Shown here: positions 54,715 through 62,306 of the stretch, piece by piece | How the letters are laid out: each line of letters opens with the position of its first letter | Numbering within the stretch: the first letter of the stretch is position 1 | Assembly: GCF_029338175.1 (NCBI RefSeq) | Contig: NZ_CP119862.1 | Location: 2,728,001-2,792,000, forward strand | DNA from: Citrobacter enshiensis | Lineage (GTDB): Bacteria; Pseudomonadota; Gammaproteobacteria; Enterobacterales; Enterobacteriaceae | Direction: 5' to 3' | DNA: 64,000 nucleotides | The notes under the pieces: generated by a model | Databases searched by the model: none | What the model saw: only the letters and a program-made list of their open reading frames with translations | Told to the model about the DNA's origin: nothing | Translations under genes and position numbers: made by a program

Positions 54715-55902
54715 ATGACCCTTTCACCTGCATTACGCGGCAAAAATACCGCCTTACTGATTGCCGGTATCCTGATGATTGCCACCACGCTGCGCGTTAC
54801 CTTCACCGGTACGGCGCCGCTGCTGGAGGCTATCCGTACTGATTACGGACTGACGACGGCCCAAACCGGTCTCCTGACCACCTTACCCTTACTGGCCTTT
54901 GCGCTGGTTTCGCCTTTGGCGGCGCTGATTGCTCGTCGATATGGGATGGAGCGCAGCTTGTTTGCCGCCATGTTACTGATATGCCTCGGAATCGCCGTAC
55001 GCTCGCTCCCCTCAACCTGTTTTTTATATAGCGGAACTGCCATCATCGGTTGCGGTATTGCCCTTGGTAATGTGCTGTTGCCAGGGCTTATCAAGCGAGA
55101 TTTCTCGCAGCATGTGGCAAAACTCACCGGCGCGTATTCACTCACGATGGGTGCTGCTGCCGCACTCGGATCCGCACTGGTTGTGCCGTTGGCGCTACAC
55201 GGCTTTGGCTGGCGCGGCGCGCTATTCATGCTGATGGCCTTCCCGTTGCTGGCCTTTCTCCTCTGGCTGCCCCAGTGGCGCAATACCGCCCTGGCCAGTC
55301 TGAGTACTTCCCGGGCTTTGCACACCCGCGGAATCTGGCGTTCTGCCCTTGCCTGGCAGGTCACGCTGTTTCTGGGAATTAACTCGCTGATTTATTATGT
55401 GATTATCGGCTGGCTGCCCGCAATTTTGATAAGCCAGGGCTACAGCGAATCGCAGGCTGGCTCCGTTCACGGTCTGTTGCAACTGGCAACCGCCGCACCT
55501 GGACTCCTGATCCCCCTGGTCCTGCATCGATTTAACGATCAACGCGGTATTGCCGCCGGGGTGTCGTTAATGTGCGCGATGGGTACCGCCGGAATCTGGC
55601 TGATGCCGGGGCAGGCAGTGCTGTGGACGTTGCTGTTCGGATTTGGCTCTGGGGCGACGATGATCCTCGGGCTGACCTTTATCGGCCTGCGTGCCAGCTC
55701 TGCGCACCAGGCGGCTGCGCTTTCGGGCATGGCGCAATCAGTCGGTTACTTGCTCGCGGCGTGCGGCCCGCCGTTGATGGGAAAAATTCACGACGCCCGC
55801 GGAGACTGGCACATTCCGCTGATGGTGGTGGCGGTGTTATCTCTGGTGATGGCTGTGTTCGGACTCTGCGCCGGGCGAGACCGGGCGATCGCCACACAAT
55901 AA
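54715..55902 (+). CDS. nimT: 2-nitroimidazole exporter NimT (YeaN), MFS
   Basis: 395 residues, twelve hydrophobic segments, CynX/NimT subfamily of the major facilitator superfamily. The inter-helix loop RRYGMERS (about 70) fits MFS motif A. It exports 2-nitroimidazole in E. coli under NimR control. In this genome the amidotransferase gene follows convergently instead of yeaO. Confidence 0.93.
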   Translation: MTLSPALRGKNTALLIAGILMIATTLRVTFTGTAPLLEAIRTDYGLTTAQTGLLTTLPLLAFALVSPLAALIARRYGMERSLFAAMLLICLGIAVRSLPSTCFLYSGTAIIGCGIALGNVLLPGLIKRDFSQHVAKLTGAYSLTMGAAAALGSALVVPLALHGFGWRGALFMLMAFPLLAFLLWLPQWRNTALASLSTSRALHTRGIWRSALAWQVTLFLGINSLIYYVIIGWLPAILISQGYSESQAGSVHGLLQLATAAPGLLIPLVLHRFNDQRGIAAGVSLMCAMGTAGIWLMPGQAVLWTLLFGFGSGATMILGLTFIGLRASSAHQAAALSGMAQSVGYLLAACGPPLMGKIHDARGDWHIPLMVVAVLSLVMAVFGLCAGRDRAIATQ

Positions 55903-55936
55903 CGTTGCGGGCAGGCGTCATAACCTGCCCTTTTGT

Positions 55937-56644
55937 TTAACCTCTTGCGACCCGCAGCATCGCCTGCACCAGCGGCACCGGTTTGCCAGTCAGCGCACCG
56001 CGTTCATGTTGAAACAGCGTGCCGACAAAAAACGGATGCGTCACCAGTTCAATAGCGCGAACCTCGCCGGCGTCATCCCAGCCGGTCACCCGCAGATCGC
56101 CACGTTCAAGTTCAGCGGTAAATTCCTCAGACACACCGTAGTTGCAGTGATAGCCCTCAGAGATCACCGTCTGCCCATACGCTTTGGCGATCAGCGTATT
56201 CGCCCGCAGTTCGATAGACTCGGTTTTTTCCACCAGGGAGCAGGCCAATGGCGCAATCACCGCCCGGCCTGAAGTATCCGTCTCAGCGTGTGCGGCATCG
56301 CGCCAGCCCACGACATTACGCGCATACTCCAGAATGGCATGCTGAAAGCCGCCACAGGTTCCGAGAAAAGGAATGCTATTTTCCCGCGCATAGCGAATGG
56401 CTATCAGCGCGCCTTCCGTATTCTGATACGGACTGCCAGGCACCACCCAAATCGCATCGTAACCCACCAGATCTTCAGCGCTACCGATATCAGACGTCGT
56501 CAGCCAGTCGTAGTCGGCCATGAGCTCCAGCACAGCAGCGGCGTCATCAATCGCCAGGGGAATAGCCTGATGCGCCACGATCTCTGGGTTGTAATCACCC
56601 ACCAGCGCGATGCGTAGCGTATCTTTAACAGGGGAGAATTCCAT
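55937..56644 (-). CDS. CTP-synthase C-terminal-like class I glutamine amidotransferase domain protein
   Basis: 235 residues, stand-alone GATase fold resembling the C-terminal domain of CTP synthase. The nucleophile elbow is LGTCGGFQHAILEYARNV (Cys about residue 102). The end HPFFVGTLFQHERGAL aligns with CTP synthase HPWFVACQFHPEF, so the catalytic H-P-E is replaced by Q-H-E and glutaminase activity may be altered. RefSeq names such proteins CTP synthase C-terminal region-related (seleno)protein; here the site is Cys. No synthetase domain is nearby. Function unknown. AAGGAAC precedes the ATG. Absent from this place in E. coli K-12. Confidence 0.85.
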   Translation of the reverse strand: MEFSPVKDTLRIALVGDYNPEIVAHQAIPLAIDDAAAVLELMADYDWLTTSDIGSAEDLVGYDAIWVVPGSPYQNTEGALIAIRYARENSIPFLGTCGGFQHAILEYARNVVGWRDAAHAETDTSGRAVIAPLACSLVEKTESIELRANTLIAKAYGQTVISEGYHCNYGVSEEFTAELERGDLRVTGWDDAGEVRAIELVTHPFFVGTLFQHERGALTGKPVPLVQAMLRVARG

Positions 56645-56843
56645 GAGGAGTTCCTTATGCCAGTACAATGAGGGACAACATAAGGAATCTCAAACTACCG
56701 ATCTTTTGCGGTTATCACAATCCCTTAATTTAGGGGGCATCATCGTCAGGTGCTATAGTGTTCGCGATGGCGTCAGTCTGGCATACCCTGTTTTATGGCA
56801 ATCATAGGGATCGGTTAACCCGCCGAATGGATGAGAGGGAAAC

Positions 56844-57191
56844 ATGAAAATTCAGTGCAAACGCGTTTATGACCCGGCAGATCAAAGCGACGGATATCGC
56901 ATCCTTGTCGACAGATTATGGCCTCGCGGGATCAAAAAAACGGATCTTGCATGCGATGAGTGGGATAAAGCCCTTACGCCGTCGACCGAATTGCGTAAAG
57001 CCTTTCACTCTGACGCGATAGATTTCACACACTTTTCAGAACAGTACCGCGCAGAACTGGCGCAACATACGCAGGAAGGCCAACGGCTGGCGGACATTGC
57101 CCGCCAGCAAACGCTAACGCTGCTGTATTCAGCGAAAAACACCGGGCAAAACCATGCTCTCGTGTTGGCCGAGTGGTTACGCGGTTTTTAA
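56844..57191 (+). CDS. yeaO: DUF488 family protein YeaO
   Basis: 115 residues as in E. coli. Conserved SDGYRILVDRLWPRGIKK and TLLYSAKN. Function unknown; soluble. GAGAGGGAAAC precedes the ATG. Confidence 0.93.
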   Translation: MKIQCKRVYDPADQSDGYRILVDRLWPRGIKKTDLACDEWDKALTPSTELRKAFHSDAIDFTHFSEQYRAELAQHTQEGQRLADIARQQTLTLLYSAKNTGQNHALVLAEWLRGF

Positions 57192-57196
57192 TGCAC

Positions 57197-57448
57197 TCAC
57201 TTGGTAGCGGGATGATCTCTGCGCCAGAGCGCCCACTCATCAATGACTTCCCCACCGGGCAGTTTGCAGTCCGCACGCGCGCCTTGCGGGGTCTGTACCG
57301 GCACGAGCGTCCCCCCTTTTTGTTCACAATAGACCGCCGCAGGATTCGCCATACCGACCTGAGGGGGTTTAGGGGCATCAGGCAGTGTTGACGATGAGCA
57401 TGCAGCCAGTCCCAGAACACAAGGCAGCACGGCAAGAATGAATTTCAT
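57197..57448 (-). CDS. yoaF: DUF333 lipoprotein YoaF
   Basis: 83 residues (E. coli 84). Lipobox LAAC with Cys about residue 17; DUF333 core AVYCEQKGGTL and CKLPGGEVIDEWALWRR. Outer-membrane-type lipoprotein of unknown role. GGGAGATTCT precedes the ATG. Convergent with yeaO, 5 bp apart. Confidence 0.92.
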   Translation of the reverse strand: MKFILAVLPCVLGLAACSSSTLPDAPKPPQVGMANPAAVYCEQKGGTLVPVQTPQGARADCKLPGGEVIDEWALWRRDHPATK

Positions 57449-57645
57449 AGAATCTCCCATTAACGCAATATCCGGACAGGGTAACCCGTCTGATAAGGCA
57501 TCTCCATGTTTTATTAGCGCCTTTTCCCTGTGACTCACTTTCTGATGGAACAGATACATTTCATTTGTCAAAGTGATACTCTACTGCCCAGCAAAGCAGA
57601 AATTTTCAGCACACTGTGCTACCAATCAGGGAGAACCTTCGCGTC

Positions 57646-58671
57646 ATGTCAGATCTGATCCTCGCCCGCGTCTCGCAATCACTCGCCACCGAACAGTCTC
57701 TGGAAAGCCTGGTTCGGCAACTTCTGGAGATGCTGGAGATGGTGACCGAGATGGAATCGACCTATCTGACGAAAGTCGATGTTGACACCCGTTTGCAACA
57801 CATCCTGTATGCCCGCAACAGCAAGCAGATGCACATTCCTGAAGGATTATCCGTGCCCTGGGATGAAACGTTATGTAAACGCGCAATCGACGATAACTGT
57901 TTTTACAGTGATAACGTCCCGGAACGCTGGCCGGATTGCACCGCCGCCCAGGCGCTGGAAATCACCACATTTTTAAGCACGCCGGTTCATCTTCCGGACG
58001 GCACGTTTTACGGTACGCTGTGCGCCACCAGTAAGCAGCAACATAAATTGAGTCACCGTGGCGAACAGGTATTGCATCTGTTTGCCGGACTCATCGCCCA
58101 GTATATTCAGAAGGAGTCGCTGGTTTCTCAACTGCAGGAGGCCAACGCGGCGCTGATTGCATACTCGTATACTGATGTGCTCACCCGCTTACCAAACCGA
58201 CGGGCCATTTTTGAGAATATGGACACCCTTTTCTCACTGGCCAGCCATCTGAATCGCAACGTCATTGTGGCGTATATCGATCTGGATCATTTTAAGCAGA
58301 TCAACGATCGCTTTGGGCACGAAGCCGGCGACCAGTTTTTAATCCAGGTCGGTCAGCGCCTGACGAACTGGCGCAGCGAACACGACATTATTGGCCGCTT
58401 AGGCGGCGATGAGTTTCTGGCCGTGTGTCTTGCTGATGAAAATGACCCCAGCCCACAGGCGCGTCTGCACACGTTAAAAGACCGTCTGCAGCAGCAGATT
58501 CGTGGGGAATACCAGATAGAGGGCGAGGTTCTGTTCTACCCTGGCGCCAGCCTCGGCGTTATTGAAATCAATCCTCGCGAAACGGACGTTGACAGCGCCC
58601 TTCACGCTGCGGATAGCGCCATGTATCAGGATAAAAAGCGCAAAGATAAAACACCTTTTGTCACGCACTGA
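57646..58671 (+). CDS. dgcP: Diguanylate cyclase DgcP (YeaP)
   Basis: 341 residues as in E. coli. N-terminal GAF domain (about 20-150), C-terminal GGDEF domain with intact GGDEF (about 254) and YIDLDHFKQINDRFGH. No RxxD I-site of the usual kind (EHDI before GRLGGDEF), so product inhibition may be weak. Soluble c-di-GMP synthase. GGGAGAA lies before the ATG. Confidence 0.94.
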   Translation: MSDLILARVSQSLATEQSLESLVRQLLEMLEMVTEMESTYLTKVDVDTRLQHILYARNSKQMHIPEGLSVPWDETLCKRAIDDNCFYSDNVPERWPDCTAAQALEITTFLSTPVHLPDGTFYGTLCATSKQQHKLSHRGEQVLHLFAGLIAQYIQKESLVSQLQEANAALIAYSYTDVLTRLPNRRAIFENMDTLFSLASHLNRNVIVAYIDLDHFKQINDRFGHEAGDQFLIQVGQRLTNWRSEHDIIGRLGGDEFLAVCLADENDPSPQARLHTLKDRLQQQIRGEYQIEGEVLFYPGASLGVIEINPRETDVDSALHAADSAMYQDKKRKDKTPFVTH

Positions 58672-58718
58672 GCCCTGTTATTCTGGCGCGTCTTCAAATA
58701 ACACAATCAGGTGGTAGC

Positions 58719-58817
58719 ATGAGATTGGGTATTGTTTTTCCTGTCGTCATTTTTATTACTGCGGTTATTTTCTTAGCGTGGTTTTGTATTGGTGGCTACG
58801 CAACCCCCGGAGCATAA
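58719..58817 (+). CDS. yoaK: Small membrane protein YoaK
   Basis: 32 residues, one membrane helix: MRLGIVFPVVIFITAVIFLA, ending GGYATPGA. It matches E. coli YoaK (32 aa) at nearly every position. CAGGTGG lies before the ATG. Followed 2 bp later by yoaJ. Confidence 0.92.
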   Translation: MRLGIVFPVVIFITAVIFLAWFCIGGYATPGA

Positions 58818-58819
58818 CG

Positions 58820-58894
58820 GTGAAAAAAACAACGCTTATCATGATCGGCGTGGCCATTATTGCGCTAGTGGGAACGGAACTGGGCTGGTGGTAG
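58820..58894 (+). CDS. yoaJ: Small membrane protein YoaJ
   Basis: 24 residues, one membrane helix: KKTTLIMIGVAIIALVGTEL then GWW, as in E. coli YoaJ. Start codon GTG, 2 bp after the yoaK stop, so it is probably translated by coupling. Function unknown. Confidence 0.9.
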   Translation: MKKTTLIMIGVAIIALVGTELGWW

Positions 58895-58915
58895 CGGCGG
58901 TCATTTCGAAATAAT

Positions 58916-58940
58916 AAAGGCCACCGTCGGTAGCCTTTTT
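58916..58940 (+). terminator. yoaKJ terminator
   Basis: AAAGGC ... GCCTTT stem followed by T tract, 21 bp after yoaJ. Confidence 0.8.
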
Positions 58941-58959
58941 ATCTTGCGATATTCTTCGT

Positions 58960-59208
58960 TTAGCTTTTGATTTTTCTGTAGATAAACAGAACAACAATGG
59001 CACCAATAACGGCGACGGCAAAACTGCCAAAGTTGAAACCGTCAACTTTGCCAAATCCGAAAAATGTGCTGATCCATCCCCCTATAACGGCACCGACGAT
59101 CCCGAGAATGATCGTCATAAAGAAACCACCGCCATCCTTACCAGGCATAATCCACTTCGCCAGAATACCTGCAATAAGCCCAAAGATAATCCATGAAATA
59201 ATGCCCAT
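58960..59208 (-). CDS. yeaQ: GlsB/YeaQ/YmgE family small membrane protein YeaQ
   Basis: 82 residues as in E. coli. Three Gly-rich hydrophobic segments (transglycosylase-associated protein family). RpoS-linked stress protein of unknown mechanism. GAGGAAAG precedes the ATG. In E. coli yoaG follows; here about 2.9 kb of extra DNA separates them. Confidence 0.93.
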   Translation of the reverse strand: MGIISWIIFGLIAGILAKWIMPGKDGGGFFMTIILGIVGAVIGGWISTFFGFGKVDGFNFGSFAVAVIGAIVVLFIYRKIKS

Positions 59209-59286
59209 TCTTTCCTCACTTATGTTTTTACGTCAGCGATTAATTCGCTGCTAAAAAGAATAGCACATAGACAGAAAATTGAAATT

Positions 59287-59302
59287 TGTGATCAACATCA
59301 CC
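59287..59302. promoter_or_regulatory. Candidate CRP site
   Basis: TGTGATCAACATCACC fits TGTGA-N6-TCACA with one mismatch. It is 79 bp upstream of yeaQ and about 100 bp upstream of the sRNA start; which gene it serves is unknown. Confidence 0.45.
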
Positions 59303-59360
59303 TTTCAGTATTTCACGTTCTTCCGTTATTCGATCAAATAAACACGCATAAAATACAGGG

Positions 59361-59389
59361 TTGAAATATTAAATGATAAAGATTATCTT
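59361..59389 (+). promoter_or_regulatory. Promoter and Fur box of the RyhB-2 sRNA
   Basis: -35 TTGAAA (59361-59366) and -10 TATCTT (59384-59389) with a 17-bp spacer. A 7-1-7 Fur box TGATAAA-G-ATTATCT (59374-59388) covers the -10, so iron-loaded Fur should repress it. Confidence 0.85.
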
Positions 59390-59395
59390 TCTCAT

Positions 59396-59493
59396 TACCG
59401 AATAGTTGAGCAAATAACTCAGGTATTCGGTACGACATTGCTCACATTGCTTCCAGTATGTTTTGCCCGCCTCAATGAGTGCGGGCTTTTTTT
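59396..59493 (+). ncRNA. ryhB-2: Iron-responsive sRNA RyhB-2 (RfrB/IsrE-like)
   Basis: The core at 59432-59459, beginning ACGACATTGCTCACATTGC, equals the conserved core of RyhB as I remember it (28 bases). The 3' end is an intrinsic terminator GCCCGC/GCGGGC with T7. The flanks differ from E. coli RyhB, which, together with the location beside yeaQ, fits the second Salmonella copy (RyhB-2, also RfrB or IsrE). Hfq-dependent sRNA that down-regulates iron-using proteins when iron is short. The 5' end is inferred from the promoter spacing and may be off by a few bases. Confidence 0.88.
59465..59493 (+). terminator. RyhB-2 intrinsic terminator
   Basis: GCCCGC-CTCAATGAGT-GCGGGC followed by T7. Confidence 0.93.
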
Positions 59494-59504
59494 GACATCT
59501 GCCC

Positions 59505-59534
59505 GTCATTTCTGTCGATCCGTCTGTCATTTCT
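59505..59534 (+). promoter_or_regulatory. Candidate enhancer (FhlA-type) repeats upstream of the fdhF-like gene
   Basis: GTCATTTCT occurs at 59505-59513 and 59526-59534, 21 bp (two helical turns) apart, about 50-75 bp upstream of the sigma-54 promoter. E. coli fdhF is activated by FhlA from an upstream site; the match to FhlA consensus is only partial. Confidence 0.45.
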
Positions 59535-59579
59535 CGCCCTCCTTCTCAGCAAAGCCCCGCCGTCTCTGGCCTTCTGGTG

Positions 59580-59597
59580 TTGGCACAATTTATGCTT
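59580..59597 (+). promoter_or_regulatory. Sigma-54 promoter of the fdhF-like gene
   Basis: TTGGCACAATTTATGCTT has GG (59582-59583) and GC (59594-59595) exactly 10 bp apart, about 100 bp upstream of the gene. Confidence 0.82.
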
Positions 59598-59697
59598 AAT
59601 TTCCCCCGTCGCTACGACAAATCGAAGTCCATCGTCTGTAATGCGCTGACTTCTTCTAAAATTCGCGCTATTTCAGCTTTTAACAGGTCTGTTATTG

Positions 59698-61845
59698 ATG
59701 AAAAAAATCACCAGTGTGTGCCCTTATTGCGGGGCCGGGTGCAAGCTCAAGCTTGTTGTTGAAAATAACAAAATCATCCGCGCCGAAGGTGCTGAAGGTG
59801 TAACGAACCAGAATCAGCTATGCCTGAAAGGATTTTACGGTTGGGATTTTCTTAACGACACACGTCTTCTGACGCCGCGTCTGACCCGCCCGATGATTCG
59901 CTATGAAAAAGGCGGCAAACTCACCCCCGTGAGTTGGGATGAAGCCATCCGCTATACCGCAAAGCGGTTGTCAGAAATTAAAGCGGCCTTCGGCCCTCGC
60001 GCCATCATGACCACCGGTTCTTCCCGCGGGACAGGGAACGAAACGAACTACGTCATGCAGAAATTTGCCCGCGCCGTGCTGAATACCAACAATGTCGATT
60101 GCTGCGCTCGCGTGTGCCACGGCCCTTCCGTTGCCGGTTTGCAGGAGACGCTGGGCAACGGCGCAATGAGCAACGCGATTAGCGATATTGAACACTCCAA
60201 ATGCCTGCTCATTTTTGGCTACAACTGCGCGGATTCTCACCCTATCGTGGCGCGCCGGGTCATTAAGGCACGTCAGAACGGCGCCAAAATCATTGTGTGC
60301 GATCCAAGGCGCATTGAAACGGCCCGCATTGCCGACCAGCATTTGCAATTGAACAACGGCTGCAATATGGCGCTGGTCAACGCCTTTGGCTATGTCCTGA
60401 TCGATGAACATCTTTATGATCGGGAGTATGTGCTAAAACACACCGAAGGGTTCGATGCTTACTGGCAAACCGTGAAGGATTTTTCGCCAGAATCCGTCGA
60501 ACACTTAACCGGCGTCCCCGCACAGCAGGTACGTCAGGCGATGCGTACTTTCGCCGCCGCCCCTTCTGCGACGGTGATGTGGGGAATGGGCGTGACTCAG
60601 TTTGGTCAGGCCGTTGACGTTGTTCGCGGGCTGTCGAGCCTGGCCTTGCTGACCGGAAACCTGGGGCGTCCTCATGTCGGTGTCGGGCCGGTTCGCGGTC
60701 AGAATAACGTGCAGGGGGCGTGCGATATGGGCGTGTTGCCCAATCAATTCCCCGGTTATCAGGACGTGACGGATCCCGCAGTCAGAGAGAAATTTGCGCG
60801 CGCCTGGGGCATTGATGCCGCGCTGATGGACGATAAAGTCGGCACCCGTATCACTGAGGTGCCTCATCTGGCGCTCGAAGGTAAAGTCAAAGCTTACTAC
60901 ATCATGGGGGAAGATCCGCTGCAGACAGAGGCCGATCTGGGGCTGGTACGTTCAGGCTTCGACGCGCTGGATTTTGTCGTGGTGCAGGATATTTTCATGA
61001 CCAAAACGGCAGAAGCGGCTGATGTGATTCTGCCCGCCACCTCGTGGGGTGAGCACGGAGGCGTATTTACCTGCGCCGATCGTGGTTTCCAGCGTTTTGA
61101 AAAAGCCATTGAGCCGACTGGCGATGTGAAGCGTGACTGGGAGATAATCAGCCTGCTCGCCACCGCAATGGGCTACCCCATGAAGTATGAAAATAATCAG
61201 CAAATCTGGGATGAGATGCGCGAGTTATGCCCGCTATTCTACGGTGTGACGTACGAAAAAATGGGCGACATGGGGCATATTCAGTGGCCGTGTCCTGACC
61301 TTGATCACCCCGGCACCCCGTATCTTTATCTGCACAGCAAATTTGATACGCCCAGCGGGAAAGGCAAGCTGTTTGCCGCCCCGTGGCGCGCGCCTGCTGA
61401 GGTGCCGGATGAGGATTTCCCGATGGTGCTTTGCACCGTGCGTGAAGTCGGACACTATTCCTGCCGTTCCATGACCGGTAACTGCGCGGCGTTACAGGCG
61501 CTGGCTGATGAACCGGGGAATGTGCAAATCAACGGACTTGATGCGGAAAAACTGGGGATTCGCCATCGCGATCTGGTCTGGGTCAGTTCTCGTCGCGGCA
61601 AGGTGATCAGCCGTGCCGACGTCTCCGACCGTATTAACCGTGGCGCAGTGTACATGACGTATCAATGGTGGATTGGCGCCTGTAATGAGCTGACTCAGGA
61701 TAACCTGGATCCCATCTCAAAAACGCCTGAAACAAAGTACTGCGCCGTGAAAATTGAGCCGATTGCCGATCAGCGCTGGGCGGAAAACTATGCTGTAGAC
61801 ACTTACACGGCGATGAAATCGCGTCTCTGTGAGGCCATCGCGTAA
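59698..61845 (+). CDS. Molybdopterin formate dehydrogenase, FdhF-like with Cys in place of selenocysteine
   Basis: 715 residues, exactly the E. coli FdhF length, and alignable throughout. N-terminal [4Fe-4S] Cys in CPYCGAGC and LCLKG (residues 8, 11, 15, 42). Catalytic position 140 is Cys (TGC at 60115-60117) where E. coli FDH-H has Sec (TGA), followed by the conserved His141. MGD-binding motifs GTGNETNYVMQKFARA and TYQWWIGACNEL are kept. It should oxidise formate (or reduce CO2), probably as FDH-H of a formate-hydrogenlyase-type complex, but no hydrogenase gene is nearby. Start ATG 59698; an overlapping TTG is one codon earlier. The promoter is sigma-54 type. Confidence 0.92.
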   Translation: MKKITSVCPYCGAGCKLKLVVENNKIIRAEGAEGVTNQNQLCLKGFYGWDFLNDTRLLTPRLTRPMIRYEKGGKLTPVSWDEAIRYTAKRLSEIKAAFGPRAIMTTGSSRGTGNETNYVMQKFARAVLNTNNVDCCARVCHGPSVAGLQETLGNGAMSNAISDIEHSKCLLIFGYNCADSHPIVARRVIKARQNGAKIIVCDPRRIETARIADQHLQLNNGCNMALVNAFGYVLIDEHLYDREYVLKHTEGFDAYWQTVKDFSPESVEHLTGVPAQQVRQAMRTFAAAPSATVMWGMGVTQFGQAVDVVRGLSSLALLTGNLGRPHVGVGPVRGQNNVQGACDMGVLPNQFPGYQDVTDPAVREKFARAWGIDAALMDDKVGTRITEVPHLALEGKVKAYYIMGEDPLQTEADLGLVRSGFDALDFVVVQDIFMTKTAEAADVILPATSWGEHGGVFTCADRGFQRFEKAIEPTGDVKRDWEIISLLATAMGYPMKYENNQQIWDEMRELCPLFYGVTYEKMGDMGHIQWPCPDLDHPGTPYLYLHSKFDTPSGKGKLFAAPWRAPAEVPDEDFPMVLCTVREVGHYSCRSMTGNCAALQALADEPGNVQINGLDAEKLGIRHRDLVWVSSRRGKVISRADVSDRINRGAVYMTYQWWIGACNELTQDNLDPISKTPETKYCAVKIEPIADQRWAENYAVDTYTAMKSRLCEAIA

Positions 61846-61906
61846 GCGTCATTATCTCGCCTGGGTCCGTATTTGCGGACTCAGGCTACCTGTATCGGCT
61901 AACCCA

Positions 61907-62146
61907 CTATTTCGCGAACTGCACATCACCGACCCGGGACGTGGCATTCTCGCCCGGTTTCTCCCGCTGCATAAACCCCAGCGTAATCAGAAATAATCCC
62001 AGCATAAACGGCAATTCATACAGCTCTTCAATCAGATCGGCATAGTGCAGGTGGTGCAGGAAAACGGGCGCCATCAAACGATGATGCTCTACTGCGTCGG
62101 AAATCAAAAAGGTCGCGGCGTTACCAGCCGCAAACATCATGTTCAT
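61907..62146 (-). CDS. Small His-rich membrane protein, third gene of the yeaR-yoaG unit
   Basis: 79 residues if the ATG at 62146 is used (ATGs at 62140 and 62137 are alternatives). It overlaps the 3' end of yoaG by 26 bp in another frame. One clear hydrophobic segment near residues 47-62 follows a His-rich stretch (EHH-x8-HHLH). I do not recognise it. No good ribosome site is visible, but the overlap could couple it to yoaG. It could be the remnant of a longer gene. Confidence 0.5.
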   Translation of the reverse strand: MNMMFAAGNAATFLISDAVEHHRLMAPVFLHHLHYADLIEELYELPFMLGLFLITLGFMQREKPGENATSRVGDVQFAK

Positions 62147-62303
62147 TTTCCGTGTCGTATGAACGCACGGTATTGACCAGGTCTTTGACGACGTCTGCAG
62201 CGACATCCGGCACCAGCAAGGTCATCGGCGCTTCGGTCTCATAATCGACCGAGACGCCATTACTGTTATTGGTCACCGTCACGGTATATGTTGCTTTACC
62301 CAT
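62121..62303 (-). CDS. yoaG: DUF1869 protein YoaG
   Basis: 60 residues, nearly identical to E. coli YoaG (60 aa), C-terminus ENEHDVCGW. Small soluble dimer of unknown function, encoded 3 bp after yeaR. In E. coli yeaR-yoaG is induced by nitrate (NarL) and NO (NsrR relief). Confidence 0.94.
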   Translation of the reverse strand: MGKATYTVTVTNNSNGVSVDYETEAPMTLLVPDVAADVVKDLVNTVRSYDTENEHDVCGW

Positions 62304-62306
62304 GGT

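Larger units (their letters stand above)
59209..59697. other. yeaQ-fdhF-like intergenic region
   Basis: 489 bp without a protein gene. In order it holds a CRP-like site, the Fur box and promoter of the RyhB-2 sRNA, the sRNA itself with its terminator, a pair of GTCATTTCT repeats and a sigma-54 promoter; each is listed separately. Confidence 0.8.

Noticed and set aside
60115-60117. Selenocysteine codon in the fdhF-like gene
   Set aside because: The codon is TGC and no in-frame TGA occurs before the TAA stop, so this is a Cys enzyme.
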